This document shows positions 34,901 through 43,522 of a stretch of 64,000 nucleotides of DNA, piece by piece. Both the position numbers and the translations under genes were made by a program. Numbering within the stretch: position 1 is the stretch's first letter; every line of letters begins with the position of its first letter. Below the pieces are notes generated by a model, which was not told the DNA's origin, did not search any database, and saw nothing but the letters and a program-made list of their open reading frames with translations. This stretch comes from Micavibrio sp. UBA6139 (GTDB taxonomy: Bacteria; Pseudomonadota; Alphaproteobacteria; Micavibrionales; Micavibrionaceae): the NCBI GenBank assembly GCA_002423285.1, contig DIVF01000036.1, positions 1 to 64,000 of the forward strand, given 5' to 3'.

Positions 34901-35431
34901 ATGCGGCATAATCTGGCGATTCTAACCCTTGTCCTGATGGTGTTGCTGCCATCCTTGCTGATGGTCAAGGCGCTTCATGATCGCGGCAATGGTCTGGTCT
35001 GGCAGGTGGATATGACTGGCTATGATCCACGCGATTTACTGCGCGGGCATTACCTTAATTTCCGCTATGACTGGGACATAGTCGATGTTGATTCATCGGA
35101 ACATTGTATCGCCGGACAGGCGTGTTGCTTGTGCTTGACCGAACGCGCGCCGAATGATTTTACCAATCCACAGGTGCGGGCGGTTGATTGCCGCAATGAA
35201 AGCATCGCACGTCAATGTACATCCCGTCTTAAGAACATGAACGCGATGATGGGGCCGCAGATTTATTATGTGCCGGAAGACCACGCGCTGCGCCTTGAAA
35301 AAATGCTGCGTGATGGCGGTCATGATTTCAAAATGGAAATCGCCGTTCCGCGTTCAGGCGGTCCGGCGATTATCCGTGATCTTTATGTTGACCAGAAACC
35401 TCTGGCCAGCTTTTTAACGCAGCCTGATTAG
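34901..35431 (+). CDS. GDYXXLXY-domain membrane-anchored protein
   Basis: The 176-residue protein has one N-terminal membrane helix (LAILTLVLMVLLPSLLMV) and an exported domain with YDPRDLLRGHYLNFRYDW, the GDYXXLXY signature in which Asp is replaced by His and Leu by Phe. Five cysteines (CIAGQACCLCL and two later) suggest disulfides or metal binding. Its coupling to the DUF2157 gene is the usual arrangement for this pair, whose function is not known. Its stop codon overlaps that of the convergent clpP-like gene by four bases. Confidence 0.8.
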   Translation: MRHNLAILTLVLMVLLPSLLMVKALHDRGNGLVWQVDMTGYDPRDLLRGHYLNFRYDWDIVDVDSSEHCIAGQACCLCLTERAPNDFTNPQVRAVDCRNESIARQCTSRLKNMNAMMGPQIYYVPEDHALRLEKMLRDGGHDFKMEIAVPRSGGPAIIRDLYVDQKPLASFLTQPD

Positions 35432-36258
35432 GCTGGTTTTTGGTCCAGACCAGCGATCAGGGCTTTGTAAGGCCCGCGATCCTTATCGGCACCCGGACGG
35501 GTCTGGGCATGGATCAGGTTTGCTTCACGTTGGATCTTGGAAATGCGCTCCAGATGCTCTTTCATGCCGTCTGGGTAGGTCACGCTGCCTGTCGCCAGTT
35601 TGCGGGCGAGAATTTCATCGGCATACATGATTTTATCAACCAGACCCAATTTCACGCATTCTTCAGCGCGCAGGAAGCTGTCACGGTCAGAAAGCTGACG
35701 AACTTCTTCATAGGTCATTTTGGAGTGTGCAACATACAGCATCGCCAGACGTTGTTTCACTTCCTCAACGCAATCCTGTGTGATGCCCATATCGCTGACC
35801 TTGCCGCCCGAACCGGCGGATGGTTGGTGAACCATGTGATCGGCGTTTGGCAACATGGAACGGTACCCTGGTGTCCCTGCGCAGAGCAGGAACGAACCCA
35901 TGGACATATTCATGCCCATACCGATGGTGCGAATTGGCACACCGTATTCGGCTTGCACATAGTTCATGGTGTCATAAATGGACATACCGGCATTAACGCT
36001 GCCGCCGGGGGAATCGACATACATTGTGATTGGCTTGTGTGTGCCAGCGGATTGGGCACCGAGATACAACAACTGGGCAACAATAATGCCCGCCATGGCA
36101 GAATTGACCGGGCCATGTAGCATAACGGCGTTATCCTTCATCAGGCGGGACATCAGGTCGTAGCCGCGCTCGCCGCCCGGAGTCTGTTCAACAACCATGG
36201 GCATGCCATAGGCTTGCGGGGAACCAGCTTCGTTAAAATGCTCTGATGGATGTGTCAT
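35428..36258 (-). CDS. clpP: ClpP-family serine protease with C-terminal extension
   Basis: The 276-residue protein has the full ClpP catalytic set: Ser119 in MSMGSFLL, His144 in HMVHQPSAG and Asp193 in DRDSFLRAEE. MVVEQTPGGERGYD matches the ClpP N-terminus after 20 extra residues, and VDSPGGSVNAGMSIYDTM is the oxyanion-loop region. It runs about 55 residues past the usual end (after LVDKIMY), with a charged helical tail. The sequence is more divergent than housekeeping ClpP and is not next to clpX, so it is probably a second ClpP. Nearby clpA copies are candidate partners. GGGAGG precedes ATG 36258. Confidence 0.9.
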   Translation of the reverse strand: MTHPSEHFNEAGSPQAYGMPMVVEQTPGGERGYDLMSRLMKDNAVMLHGPVNSAMAGIIVAQLLYLGAQSAGTHKPITMYVDSPGGSVNAGMSIYDTMNYVQAEYGVPIRTIGMGMNMSMGSFLLCAGTPGYRSMLPNADHMVHQPSAGSGGKVSDMGITQDCVEEVKQRLAMLYVAHSKMTYEEVRQLSDRDSFLRAEECVKLGLVDKIMYADEILARKLATGSVTYPDGMKEHLERISKIQREANLIHAQTRPGADKDRGPYKALIAGLDQKPA

Positions 36259-36450
36259 ATTGCAGTGTCCTCCCAGGACTTGTTTACTTGTTTTTAAGGA
36301 ATTATGGACCCACGATAAACCGTTCTATTTTCCAAAACAACAAAATTTTATCAATTTAGCCCTAACATCTTCAAAACTCTGGAAAAACCTTGATTTTTCG
36401 GGGGGGCTGCGGCATTCATGTGGTGAAACTTCCTTCTGCGGAGCGGAATC

Positions 36451-36864
36451 ATGGGATTGCTGCGTTTACTGGGGACTTTGTCCCCTGCACATATCAATTG
36501 GGTTACCTTGACCAGCGGTGCCAAAAAGATTGGCACCGATCCGGCCGGGAACCGCTATTTTGCCGCCCGCGCCCGTAAAGGGTATACCCGCGAACGCCGC
36601 TGGGTGATGTATAACGGCACGCCTGAAGCGACAAAGGTTCCGCCGGAATGGCATGGCTGGTTGCATTATCAAACCGATGATGTGCCAAGCAATGATACGG
36701 CATCCTTCCGCCGCCCATGGCAAAAACAACACCAGCAAAACATGACCGGGACGGATGCAGCCTATCGTCCACCGGGGCATATTTTGTCAGGGGGCAAGCG
36801 CGATAGCGCGACCGGGGACTATGAAGCATGGTCACCGCCGACAAGTGACACTGAGCAGAAATAA
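36451..36864 (+). CDS. NDUFA12-family NADH:ubiquinone oxidoreductase subunit
   Basis: The 137-residue protein is the bacterial homologue of the mitochondrial complex I accessory subunit NDUFA12 (B17.2), restricted to alphaproteobacteria and mitochondria. The family core is visible: GTDPAGNRYFAARARKGYTRERRWVMYNG and then VPPEWHGWLHYQTDDVP. It sits on the peripheral side of complex I. The C-terminal quarter is polar. GGAGCGGAATC precedes ATG 36451. It is followed by mlaD and the DUF2155 gene, with aat nearby, an order I know from alphaproteobacteria; no nuo genes are in the window. Confidence 0.92.
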   Translation: MGLLRLLGTLSPAHINWVTLTSGAKKIGTDPAGNRYFAARARKGYTRERRWVMYNGTPEATKVPPEWHGWLHYQTDDVPSNDTASFRRPWQKQHQQNMTGTDAAYRPPGHILSGGKRDSATGDYEAWSPPTSDTEQK

Positions 36865-36920
36865 ATAAAGGGGCGAAATGCCCACCGTGTTTTTTTAAGT
36901 TAAAGGGATAGAGGTCTTCA

Positions 36921-37409
36921 ATGAAGCGTAGTGTAATCGAAACTCTTCTGGGTGCAGCCGTTCTTCTGGTCGCCATGATCTTTCTGGTGTTCAGCTATAA
37001 GACGGCGAATGTTTCGACCGGCACAGGTTATGATCTGGTCGCGGATTTTTCCGGCATTGGCGGTTTGAAGGCTGGCGATGATGTGCAGATCAGCGGTGTT
37101 AAAATCGGCACCGTAAAGGCCGTCAATTTGAACCCGGAAACATTTCTGGCGCGCGTCACCATGACCGTTGATAACAGCGTCAAATTGCCGGACGACACCG
37201 CGGCCCTGATCAGCAGCGAAAGCCTGCTGGGCGGGCGTTATCTGGCGCTGGAGCCGGGCGCATCGGAAGAAATGATGAAGGCCGGTAGCCGCGTTCCTTA
37301 CACACAATCACCGCAGAATTTGGAACAGCTTCTGGGCCAGTTCATCTTCAGCATGCAGGGTGATAAAAAAGGCGGCCAGTCTAAAACCGCTTCGAGCGAT
37401 GTTCCTTAA
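36921..37409 (+). CDS. mlaD: MlaD, outer membrane lipid asymmetry MCE protein
   Basis: The 162-residue protein has one N-terminal membrane helix (LLGAAVLLVAMIFLVFSY) and an MCE domain: YDLVADFSGIGGLKAGDDVQISGVKIGTV is the signature, and SSESLLGGRYLALEPG the end. MlaD hexamers bind phospholipid in the inner-membrane MlaFEDB complex. The partner permease and ATPase are encoded 25 kb away (61647-63256), so the mla genes are split. AGAGG lies upstream. The DUF2155 gene overlaps its end by 11 bases, indicating translational coupling. Confidence 0.94.
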   Translation: MKRSVIETLLGAAVLLVAMIFLVFSYKTANVSTGTGYDLVADFSGIGGLKAGDDVQISGVKIGTVKAVNLNPETFLARVTMTVDNSVKLPDDTAALISSESLLGGRYLALEPGASEEMMKAGSRVPYTQSPQNLEQLLGQFIFSMQGDKKGGQSKTASSDVP

Positions 37410-38100
37410 GGCGCAAGCGAAAAAATCTATTTCTTTGTCGGCTGTTTTTTTGATGGCCCTGTTGACGCTTGTCGTGCCGCTGCACGCACAGGAAGTTGTT
37501 CCTGCTGAAACAGTTGAGGGGGCATCGATCCCGACACCCTCTCCGGTCGCGCCAACCTCCGCCGCACCTGCAAAAATGATCGAACGTCCGGTTGTAAAGC
37601 TACAATCACTGGACAAGATCATGGCGCGCACAGTGACGTTTGAAGCACGTGTGGGCAGCACCGTCAAATTCGGCCCCATCTATATCCGCGTTCAGGCGTG
37701 CCGCAAGGCTCCGCCAACCGAACAGCCTGAATCGGCATCTTTCCTGCAAATCTGGGAAGTGACGCCAAAGGGCGAATCGAAATGGATTTATAGCGGCTGG
37801 ATGTTTGCATCATCCCCTGCGCTCGCCCCCATGGATCATCCCATTTATGATGTGTGGGTGCTGGACTGTCTGGAGCGTAAATCCACAGACCCTGTTCCGG
37901 TCGCGACCCCGAAACCAGAAGCCAAAGCACTGGAAGAAAAAGCCGCCGCCGAGGATGAGTTGACCGGGGACAATGTCGAAGTTGCCGAACCAGAAGCCGC
38001 CGTGGTGCGTGATGGTGAATTAACCGGCGCAGATGCCGAACCACCAAAAGACGCGCCGCCCGTGGTTGATATGCCAACCGTGACCCTGCCGGGGGAATAA
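37399..38100 (+). CDS. DUF2155 exported protein
   Basis: The 233-residue protein has a signal peptide (AVFLMALLTLVVPLHAQ) and a DUF2155 domain: VKLQSLDKIMARTVTFEARVG, then FGPIYIRVQACRKAPP, SASFLQIWEV and WIYSGWMFASSPALAPMDHPIYDVWVLDC. Two cysteines are conserved in the family and may pair. A 60-residue acidic Glu/Ala/Pro tail is extra. ATG 37399 overlaps mlaD; GTG 37360 is an alternative start. DUF2155 proteins are alphaproteobacterial, of unknown function, and commonly accompany mlaD and NDUFA12 genes, which suggests an envelope role. Confidence 0.88.
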   Translation: MFLKAQAKKSISLSAVFLMALLTLVVPLHAQEVVPAETVEGASIPTPSPVAPTSAAPAKMIERPVVKLQSLDKIMARTVTFEARVGSTVKFGPIYIRVQACRKAPPTEQPESASFLQIWEVTPKGESKWIYSGWMFASSPALAPMDHPIYDVWVLDCLERKSTDPVPVATPKPEAKALEEKAAAEDELTGDNVEVAEPEAAVVRDGELTGADAEPPKDAPPVVDMPTVTLPGE

Positions 38101-38117
38101 TCGCACCCTTACATTTC

Positions 38118-38192
38118 TGTCATCCCCGGCTTGACCGGGGATCCAGTGCCACACACAAAAAGGCCAGCCCCCCGCACAAGGCGGGGGTGACA
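38118..38192. repeat. 75-bp short derivative of the composite element
   Basis: It keeps the left end (TGTCATCCCCGGCTTGACCG hairpin, GGATCCAG) and a right end (CCCCGCACAAGGCGGGGGTGACA), but the central hairpin of copies A and B is missing. It lies just after the DUF2155 gene and may act as its terminator. Confidence 0.7.
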
Positions 38193-38219
38193 AGGGCAAA
38201 AGAACTAAGCCAATAATTT

Positions 38220-38705
38220 TTAGGATTTCATACCAATGCCAGATTGATTGGCCGCCGGACGGACAGGGATTCCTGCCGCAGCGGTGTTATCTGTGCTTGG
38301 TTCGGCCTTTTCCCAATGACTAACATGGGACAGGGCCCCGGATTGATAATCATTCAGATAGGCGGTTTCTGATTGTGCATTCAAGGCGGTCGCGCGGTGC
38401 GCGGCTTCGCTCAAGGTCGTGTGACGGTCATTGCCAAGGCCCGCATCGCTCAAGACGCTCAGGCGGGCCTGATCGACGGCTATGGCGGCATAGACCGGGT
38501 ATTGTGCGATTGTGGATCCTTCTGCCGCGACGCCGGTTTGAACAGCCACAGGCAGGACCAAAATCGCCTCAACCGGGTTGCCATCGGCGCGGATCAGGGT
38601 TTTGGTTTCAAAATCATTGGAATGCAAACGCGGACCACGGCTCTCGCTGCTCCAGACACTGGAGAGGCTTTGTAGGCCGTTCGAATCGAGTCCAGTACCG
38701 CCCAT
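38220..38705 (-). CDS. hypothetical protein, 161 residues
   Basis: There is no signal peptide. The N-terminal 40 residues are Ser-rich and low in complexity (GLQSLSSVWSSESRGPRLH); a strand pair (ETKTLIRADGNPVEAILVLPVAV) follows, then an Ala-rich helical part (VYAAIAVDQARLSVLSDAGLG) and a polar tail. GGAG eight bases before ATG 38705 supports the start. I do not recognise the family. It lies upstream of no clear partner; aat is encoded next to it but begins further away on the same strand. Confidence 0.5.
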   Translation of the reverse strand: MGGTGLDSNGLQSLSSVWSSESRGPRLHSNDFETKTLIRADGNPVEAILVLPVAVQTGVAAEGSTIAQYPVYAAIAVDQARLSVLSDAGLGNDRHTTLSEAAHRATALNAQSETAYLNDYQSGALSHVSHWEKAEPSTDNTAAAGIPVRPAANQSGIGMKS

Positions 38706-38755
38706 GGGACGCTCCGAATTGATATGTTTGCTGATGGATTAAGATTAACAGCGGC

Positions 38756-39433
38756 TTAAGAAATGGTCAAGGCTTTCTTAAGAAAATCATCAATTATCGA
38801 GGATTCTGCGCCTTTCAGGCCCTTTAAAGGGAAGTTTCCAGGCTGTTGGATGGCGATTGAGAGCTGTTCTAAATAGGTGGCCTTGGGAATCTCATACGCC
38901 CCGAACTGGGCTGTGTAATCATTCAGCAACTGGCAGTCGAGCAGCGTAAAACCCGCAGAATCCAGCCGCGCGCACAGGTGGATCAGGGCAATTTTACTGG
39001 CCCCGCTGACCCGTGAAAACATGCTTTCCCCACAAAATGCCGACCCCAGCGTCAGGCCGTAAAGCCCACCGACCAGCGAATCGCCCTGCCAGCATTCAAC
39101 GCTATGGGCGAATCCGGCGCGGTGCAGGGTTTTGAAGATATTTGTGATCTCATCATTGATCCAGGTGCTGGGACGTTCCGGTGTGGCGGTGGCACAGGCC
39201 TCAATCACTTGGTCAAAGGCAGTATCGACCTTGATTTCAAAGGGTTTTTTCTTAAGCAGCTGATGCAGGCTGCGGGAGATTTTGACTGCCTGAATCGGCA
39301 AAACGGCGCGGTGGGGTGGGTTGAACCAGTGGATTTCATCCGGATCTTCATTGCTCGCCATGGGAAAGTACCCTTGCGCATATGCTTTCAGGACCATATC
39401 GGGGGTTAAAATGGGCGGGGTCGGGGTGTTCAT
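38756..39433 (-). CDS. aat: leucyl/phenylalanyl-tRNA--protein transferase
   Basis: The 225-residue enzyme moves Leu or Phe from aminoacyl-tRNA to proteins with N-terminal Arg or Lys, creating degrons for ClpS-ClpAP. The family signatures are clear: YAQGYFPMA near the start, IHWFNPPHRAVLP, STWINDEI, AHSVECWQGDSLVGGLYG, and GSAFCGESMFSR. The position near mlaD and DUF2155 genes is common in alphaproteobacteria, although here it is on the opposite strand. ClpS, two ClpA and a ClpP in the same window make a full N-end-rule set. Confidence 0.96.
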   Translation of the reverse strand: MNTPTPPILTPDMVLKAYAQGYFPMASNEDPDEIHWFNPPHRAVLPIQAVKISRSLHQLLKKKPFEIKVDTAFDQVIEACATATPERPSTWINDEITNIFKTLHRAGFAHSVECWQGDSLVGGLYGLTLGSAFCGESMFSRVSGASKIALIHLCARLDSAGFTLLDCQLLNDYTAQFGAYEIPKATYLEQLSIAIQQPGNFPLKGLKGAESSIIDDFLKKALTIS

Positions 39434-39584
39434 GCCTATACAATATCTTGTGGACGGGGCGGGGCCAGAATACAGCCTGTGGATAAGATTCGCCTTAAAG
39501 CCTTGCCCCCCTGTGGATTGTTGCTATCATAATTTTGCCTTAACCGGCGAGAAGAACAAAAGGGAGTTGTCTTCACGGACAAGG

Positions 39585-39622
39585 AGAACGCCGCCCCAGG
39601 TCAACGAGGGCGGTGTCTTCTT
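39585..39622 (-). terminator. probable hairpin terminator after leuA
   Basis: CGCCGCCC pairs with GGGCGGTG and the stem extends with mismatches; the loop is about 11 bases. Pyrimidine-rich tails occur on both sides, so the direction is not certain; leuA ends 44 bases upstream. Confidence 0.45.
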
Positions 39623-39665
39623 TAGGGGGATAGTGCAGATAAGAATCTCCTAAATTAGAATCCGC

Positions 39666-40811
39666 TCATTTCCGCACTACCAGCGCATGCAAATCATCAT
39701 CACCGATATGTTTCTGATGATCTGCCAGATCCTTGAAACGGATGAACGCATCCTGTAATTCATTTTCGCCGAGCTTATGCCCCAGACCTTCCAGACGTTT
39801 GCGGAAGGCGTGACGACCGGAATGTTTGCCCATCACCAATTCCGATTTCGATAGCCCGACTGATTCCGGCGTCATGATTTCGTATGTCGCGGCGTTCTTT
39901 AACATGCCGTCCTGATGGATGCCGCTTTCATGGGCGAAGGCATTGGCACCAACGATGGCCTTGTTCGGCTGCACTGAAAATCCGGTGATGGATGACAATG
40001 TTTGCGATGCATTGGTAATCTTGGTCGTATCAATGTTGTTGGTATAAGGCAGCACATGATTGCGTGTGCGGATTGCCATGACAATCTCTTCCAATGCCGC
40101 GTTACCGGCGCGTTCACCAATACCGTTGATGGTGCATTCAATCTGACGTGCGCCAGCGCGAATTCCGGCCAGTGAGTTGGCAACAGCCATCCCTAAATCG
40201 TTGTGGCAGTGAACAGATAAAATTGCCTTATCAATATTTGGCACGCGCTCAATCAGCATACGGAATTTTGCCGCGTAATCATCGGGCAGGGCATAGCCAA
40301 CTGTATCTGGAATATTGATGGTCGTAGCACCGGCCTTAATTGCCGTTTCAACAGCGCGGCACAGGAAATCATCTTCGGTGCGGCTGCCATCTTCCGCAGA
40401 CCATTCGACATCATCGGTGAATTGGCGCGCAAACGACACGCTGTCATGAATCGCTTCCAACACCTGTTCCGGCGTCATGTTCAATTTAAATTCCATGTGC
40501 AATGGCGACGTGGAAATGAAGGTGTGAATGCGGCGGCTTTTCGCTGGAGCCAGTGAATCGGCGGCGGCTTGAATATCATCTTTCTTGGCACGGCACAGAC
40601 CGGCAATGGTCGCGTTCTTGACCGTTCCGGCAATGGCCTTCACCGATTCAAAATCGCCCTTGCTGGCGATGGGGAAGCCTGCTTCGATCACATCGACGCC
40701 CATCTCATCAAGAACAGCCGCCATGCGCAGTTTTTCTTCATGGTTCATCGAACAACCCGGTGATTGTTCGCCGTCGCGCAAGGTGGTGTCGAATATGATG
40801 ACGCGGTCCAT
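39666..40811 (-). CDS. leuA: 2-isopropylmalate synthase lacking the C-terminal regulatory domain
   Basis: The 381-residue protein matches the catalytic TIM barrel and first linker subdomain of LeuA, which condenses acetyl-CoA with 2-oxoisovalerate in leucine synthesis. [40 protein letters not shown] (metal-binding HxH) and [21 protein letters not shown] are diagnostic, and [15 protein letters not shown] is the second signature. Usual LeuA proteins exceed 500 residues; this one stops right after DLHALVVRK, before the leucine-binding domain. No remnant of that domain follows in any frame. Feedback control by leucine through that domain should be absent; activity without it needs testing. Confidence 0.9.
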   Translation of the reverse strand: MDRVIIFDTTLRDGEQSPGCSMNHEEKLRMAAVLDEMGVDVIEAGFPIASKGDFESVKAIAGTVKNATIAGLCRAKKDDIQAAADSLAPAKSRRIHTFISTSPLHMEFKLNMTPEQVLEAIHDSVSFARQFTDDVEWSAEDGSRTEDDFLCRAVETAIKAGATTINIPDTVGYALPDDYAAKFRMLIERVPNIDKAILSVHCHNDLGMAVANSLAGIRAGARQIECTINGIGERAGNAALEEIVMAIRTRNHVLPYTNNIDTTKITNASQTLSSITGFSVQPNKAIVGANAFAHESGIHQDGMLKNAATYEIMTPESVGLSKSELVMGKHSGRHAFRKRLEGLGHKLGENELQDAFIRFKDLADHQKHIGDDDLHALVVRK

Positions 40812-40845
40812 GATAAAAACTCCCTAAGTGATCCTAAGTTCTATT

Positions 40846-41025
40846 TTACTCTTTTATTGTTCTGGCTTCCTCAACCAACATCACTGGAATGCCGTCACGG
40901 ATGGGATAGGCTAATTTCGCCTGATCAGAAATCAATTCCTGCCGCGCCGCATCATAGCGCAGCGGCACCTTGGTTAAGGGGCAAACAAGAATATCCAGTA
41001 ATTTCGGGTCGATCTGATGTGTCAT
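40846..41025 (-). CDS. Trm112 family protein (YcaR-like)
   Basis: The 59-residue protein has the family start [21 protein letters not shown], a single CP pair, and [18 protein letters not shown]. Trm112 relatives are zinc-ribbon-like helper proteins of methyltransferases in eukaryotes; the bacterial role is unclear. The frame extends to 41091, but the internal ATG 41025 gives the family N-terminus. There is no clear ribosome-binding site. It precedes leuA on the same strand by 34 bases and may be co-transcribed with it. Confidence 0.85.
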   Translation of the reverse strand: MTHQIDPKLLDILVCPLTKVPLRYDAARQELISDQAKLAYPIRDGIPVMLVEEARTIKE

Positions 41026-41079
41026 GATGGGGCGATCATAATGGATAATAGTGGGGGTGAAAAGAGATTCGCAGGGAAG

Positions 41080-41226
41080 GTTTTCTTGCATGGGTCATGC
41101 GACCCCTGCACCCCATGTTTTTAGACCATGCGCCGCAGGCAATAGGAAAGGGTTGCGTTAACGGCATGGTTGATTATTGCCTGCGGCGCAAAAAAGACCG
41201 GGGTTAAGGGGGCAATGCCCCCTTAA
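41080..41226. repeat. composite repeat: 60-bp GCCGCAGGC element plus flanking hairpins
   Basis: The core 41130-41189 has inverted ends GCGCCGCAGGCAATA and its near complement TATTGCCTGCGGCGC, 60 bp overall. A left hairpin (GCATGGGTCATGCGACCCCTGC region) and a right hairpin TTAAGGGGGCAA-TGCCCCCTTAA (41204-41226) flank it. The same core with the same length recurs at 48804-48863. Confidence 0.75.
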
Positions 41227-41230
41227 AAGC

Positions 41231-41905
41231 CTAATGGCATTGATTGGTGTCAGGGCGTTGGCGGACACCGTCGCGCACGGCCATTTCAAGCAGGGTCATG
41301 AACATATCGGCGCGGGTTTTGCAGCAGGCGGCTTCTAACAGCGCCTGTTTTTCACCGGCATCCAGCGGGCAGACCATCGACAGGCAGGTGATGAGTTTAT
41401 CATCGGTGGCCCCGTCCACAGCAGACCAGCTACATTCCATGCCTTCCATATCGAAATAGCTGCGCAGCAGCGTCTTTAAACGATTGCGGTCGATATTGAG
41501 GGAATCAGCAGGGGCAAGGTCCAGCTGGAAATCGGACCATGACGGCTCAATCACGCGGTATCCGCGACGGGTTATGGGTTGTTCGCGCGCAACATTAAAA
41601 CGGCTGACCCCGCGCAGGGTAATTTCATAGCGGTGATCATCGGTTTCTTTAAACGCAATAATCCGGCCAGCGCAGCCCGTGGAAAATAATGTTGCGTGAT
41701 CGTCGTTACTATTTTTTGTGCGCGGTTGGATAATACCAATCAGGCGGTCGGTGCGCAGCGCATCATCAACCATCGCCTTGTAGCGATTTTCAAAAATATT
41801 CAGGGGCAAATGGCCGCGTGGCAATAACAACACCCCGCCCAGCGGAAAAACCGGCAAGGTGCCGGGCAGATCCTGTTCAGTCATGGCAGTTACATCGTTG
41901 TTCAT
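41231..41905 (-). CDS. LON peptidase substrate-binding domain protein
   Basis: The 224-residue protein consists of the N-terminal (PUA-like) domain of Lon without protease or ATPase parts. LPVFPLGGVLLLPRGHLPLNIFENRYKAMVDDAL is the signature, followed by GIIQP, CAGRIIAFKETDDHRYEITLRGVSRF, and a helical C-terminal half. Such free-standing proteins are common in alphaproteobacteria, often beside a thioredoxin-like gene and Trm112, exactly as here. Function is unknown; an adaptor role for proteolysis is speculative. Four cysteines cluster near the C-terminus. Confidence 0.9.
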   Translation of the reverse strand: MNNDVTAMTEQDLPGTLPVFPLGGVLLLPRGHLPLNIFENRYKAMVDDALRTDRLIGIIQPRTKNSNDDHATLFSTGCAGRIIAFKETDDHRYEITLRGVSRFNVAREQPITRRGYRVIEPSWSDFQLDLAPADSLNIDRNRLKTLLRSYFDMEGMECSWSAVDGATDDKLITCLSMVCPLDAGEKQALLEAACCKTRADMFMTLLEMAVRDGVRQRPDTNQCH

Positions 41906-42007
41906 AACAAATCAGTTAGTGCAATTATAGCAGGGGTAAAGGCACATAAGCCATATTTTTGCCACACCGCGCTAGAGGGCATCTGTTGTGCGCAGCGAAA
42001 CAAAAAA

Positions 42008-42958
42008 TCATGAAAACAACAGGGACGATAATTTACGGCGACCCGCCAAGGTATCTGGATCAACCGGTCCCATCGCTTCGAAGAATTTCAGCAGCTGTGT
42101 CCGCGCCTTATCATCTTCCCATTTCTTCTCATTGGCCTTGTCCCGGCGCATGATGTCCAGCAACTGGTCCATGGCTTCGCTGCGTTTGCCGTCACCGAAT
42201 AAGGCCACCGCGTAATCAAAACGCATCTGGTGGTTGTTGGGGTTTGCCGCAACGTTAGCGGCCATCGCATCAACCACACCCGGTTTGGGTGCATTTAACG
42301 CCAGTTCGAATGCGGTCTTTACGGCTGCAAAATCAGCATGTTTGGCAATTTCTTCCGGTGCATCATCAATCATGAATTGCGCCTGTTCCAGATCAGGCAC
42401 GGCGATAAAGCTGCGGACCAGCCCGGCATAGGCGGCGGCGTTGTTTTCTTCCTGACCCAGCACTTGCGCATAAAGTCCCTGTGCCGTTGGAATATCACCC
42501 AGCGCCATGGATTGCGCGGCCAGTGCCAGTGTTTCAGGAATGTTGATGGAATCAGGTTTGCCCTGTTCGGCCAGTTTCAGCAATTGATCAACCAGAATAT
42601 TCAGTTCGCTTTGTGACCGCACACCTGTGAACGCGGTCACAGGTTGACCTTGGAAGAAGGCATAAACGGTTGGCACGGATTGCACACGCATCGCCTGCGC
42701 CAGATCGGGGTTTTCATCGATGTTCACTTTGGCCAAGCGAACCTTGCCATCAGCGGCCAGAACGGCTGATTCCAACATCGGCATCAATTGCTTGCATGGG
42801 GCGCACCAAGGGGCCCAAAAATCAATCAGGATCGGCGTTGTCATTGACGCCTTTAAGACGATGTTTTCAAAATTGGCCGTTGTTACATCGAAAATGGTTT
42901 CGCCATTATCAATGCCCGTGCCCGATGTTGAGTCTTTCTTTTTCGCGCCAATCAGCAT
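42008..42958 (-). CDS. thioredoxin-TPR protein, CnoX/YbbN-like
   Basis: The 316-residue protein has an N-terminal thioredoxin domain with the full WCAPCK motif (DFWAPWCAPCKQLMP, near residues 47-61) and the cis-Pro in QSVPTVYAF, followed by a helical TPR-like half (ALGDIPTAQGLYAQVL, GKRSEAMDQLLDIM). CnoX proteins are redox-linked holdases that pass substrates to GroEL; forms with a complete CxxC, as here, also have redox activity. The neighbourhood with the LON-domain and Trm112 genes is usual in alphaproteobacteria. The C-terminus ends in GRRKLSSLLF, a typical family ending. Confidence 0.92.
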   Translation of the reverse strand: MLIGAKKKDSTSGTGIDNGETIFDVTTANFENIVLKASMTTPILIDFWAPWCAPCKQLMPMLESAVLAADGKVRLAKVNIDENPDLAQAMRVQSVPTVYAFFQGQPVTAFTGVRSQSELNILVDQLLKLAEQGKPDSINIPETLALAAQSMALGDIPTAQGLYAQVLGQEENNAAAYAGLVRSFIAVPDLEQAQFMIDDAPEEIAKHADFAAVKTAFELALNAPKPGVVDAMAANVAANPNNHQMRFDYAVALFGDGKRSEAMDQLLDIMRRDKANEKKWEDDKARTQLLKFFEAMGPVDPDTLAGRRKLSSLLFS

Positions 42959-42979
42959 AGCTTTTGGTCCTTATCCGTC

Positions 42980-43522
42980 TTAAGAGAAGTCGACAATGCG
43001 TGGTTCGCGGCCAAGGCTGCGGAAAAATTCTAATAACCCTTGCGGGCTGACCCCAATGGTCATGGTGTTAATCAAGGGGTGAAAATTCACAATTTCACCC
43101 TGCATCATATAGGCATCCAGCACCGGTGTGACCAGTCTTTCTGTGTCGTTGATCATTGCATAGGGGCAGACCGAACCGGGCCGCACCCCCAGATTGTCCC
43201 AAAGCCGCTCTGGTGAACCAAAGGAAATGCGGTCACAGGGCAGCAGCGTTTCCAGTTTCTTCAGATCAATCGCTGTTTCATTGGCGGCGGAAATCAGGAA
43301 CATGGCCTTCTTTTTATCGCGCAGGAATAAATTGCGGCAATGGATGCCGGGCATGTCCCGCTCCATTTCCAACCCCGCAGCCACGGTGAAAATCGGCGGA
43401 TGCTCATACAGCGTATAGGCGATTCGCAAGGAATCGAGCTGTTCCAGCAGTTCCTTGGGGCTGGTGGGGGGATTAACGTCACTTTTTTCGGTCAAAATCG
43501 TGTTTTCAGGGTTATTCATCAT
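42980..43522 (-). CDS. ProX/YbaK-type aminoacyl-tRNA deacylase
   Basis: The 180-residue protein resembles free-standing prolyl-tRNA editing proteins (ProX/PrdX), which hydrolyse mischarged Ala-tRNA(Pro). LLEQLDSLRIAYTLYEHPPIFTV, CRNLFLRDKKKAMFLISA with the substrate-binding Lys, and LGVRPGSVCPYAMIND, then FHPLINTMTIGVS are family signatures. A 20-residue polar N-terminus precedes the domain. ATG 43519 is an equally possible start. It lies 22 bases upstream of the thioredoxin-TPR gene, on the same strand. Confidence 0.9.
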   Translation of the reverse strand: MMNNPENTILTEKSDVNPPTSPKELLEQLDSLRIAYTLYEHPPIFTVAAGLEMERDMPGIHCRNLFLRDKKKAMFLISAANETAIDLKKLETLLPCDRISFGSPERLWDNLGVRPGSVCPYAMINDTERLVTPVLDAYMMQGEIVNFHPLINTMTIGVSPQGLLEFFRSLGREPRIVDFS

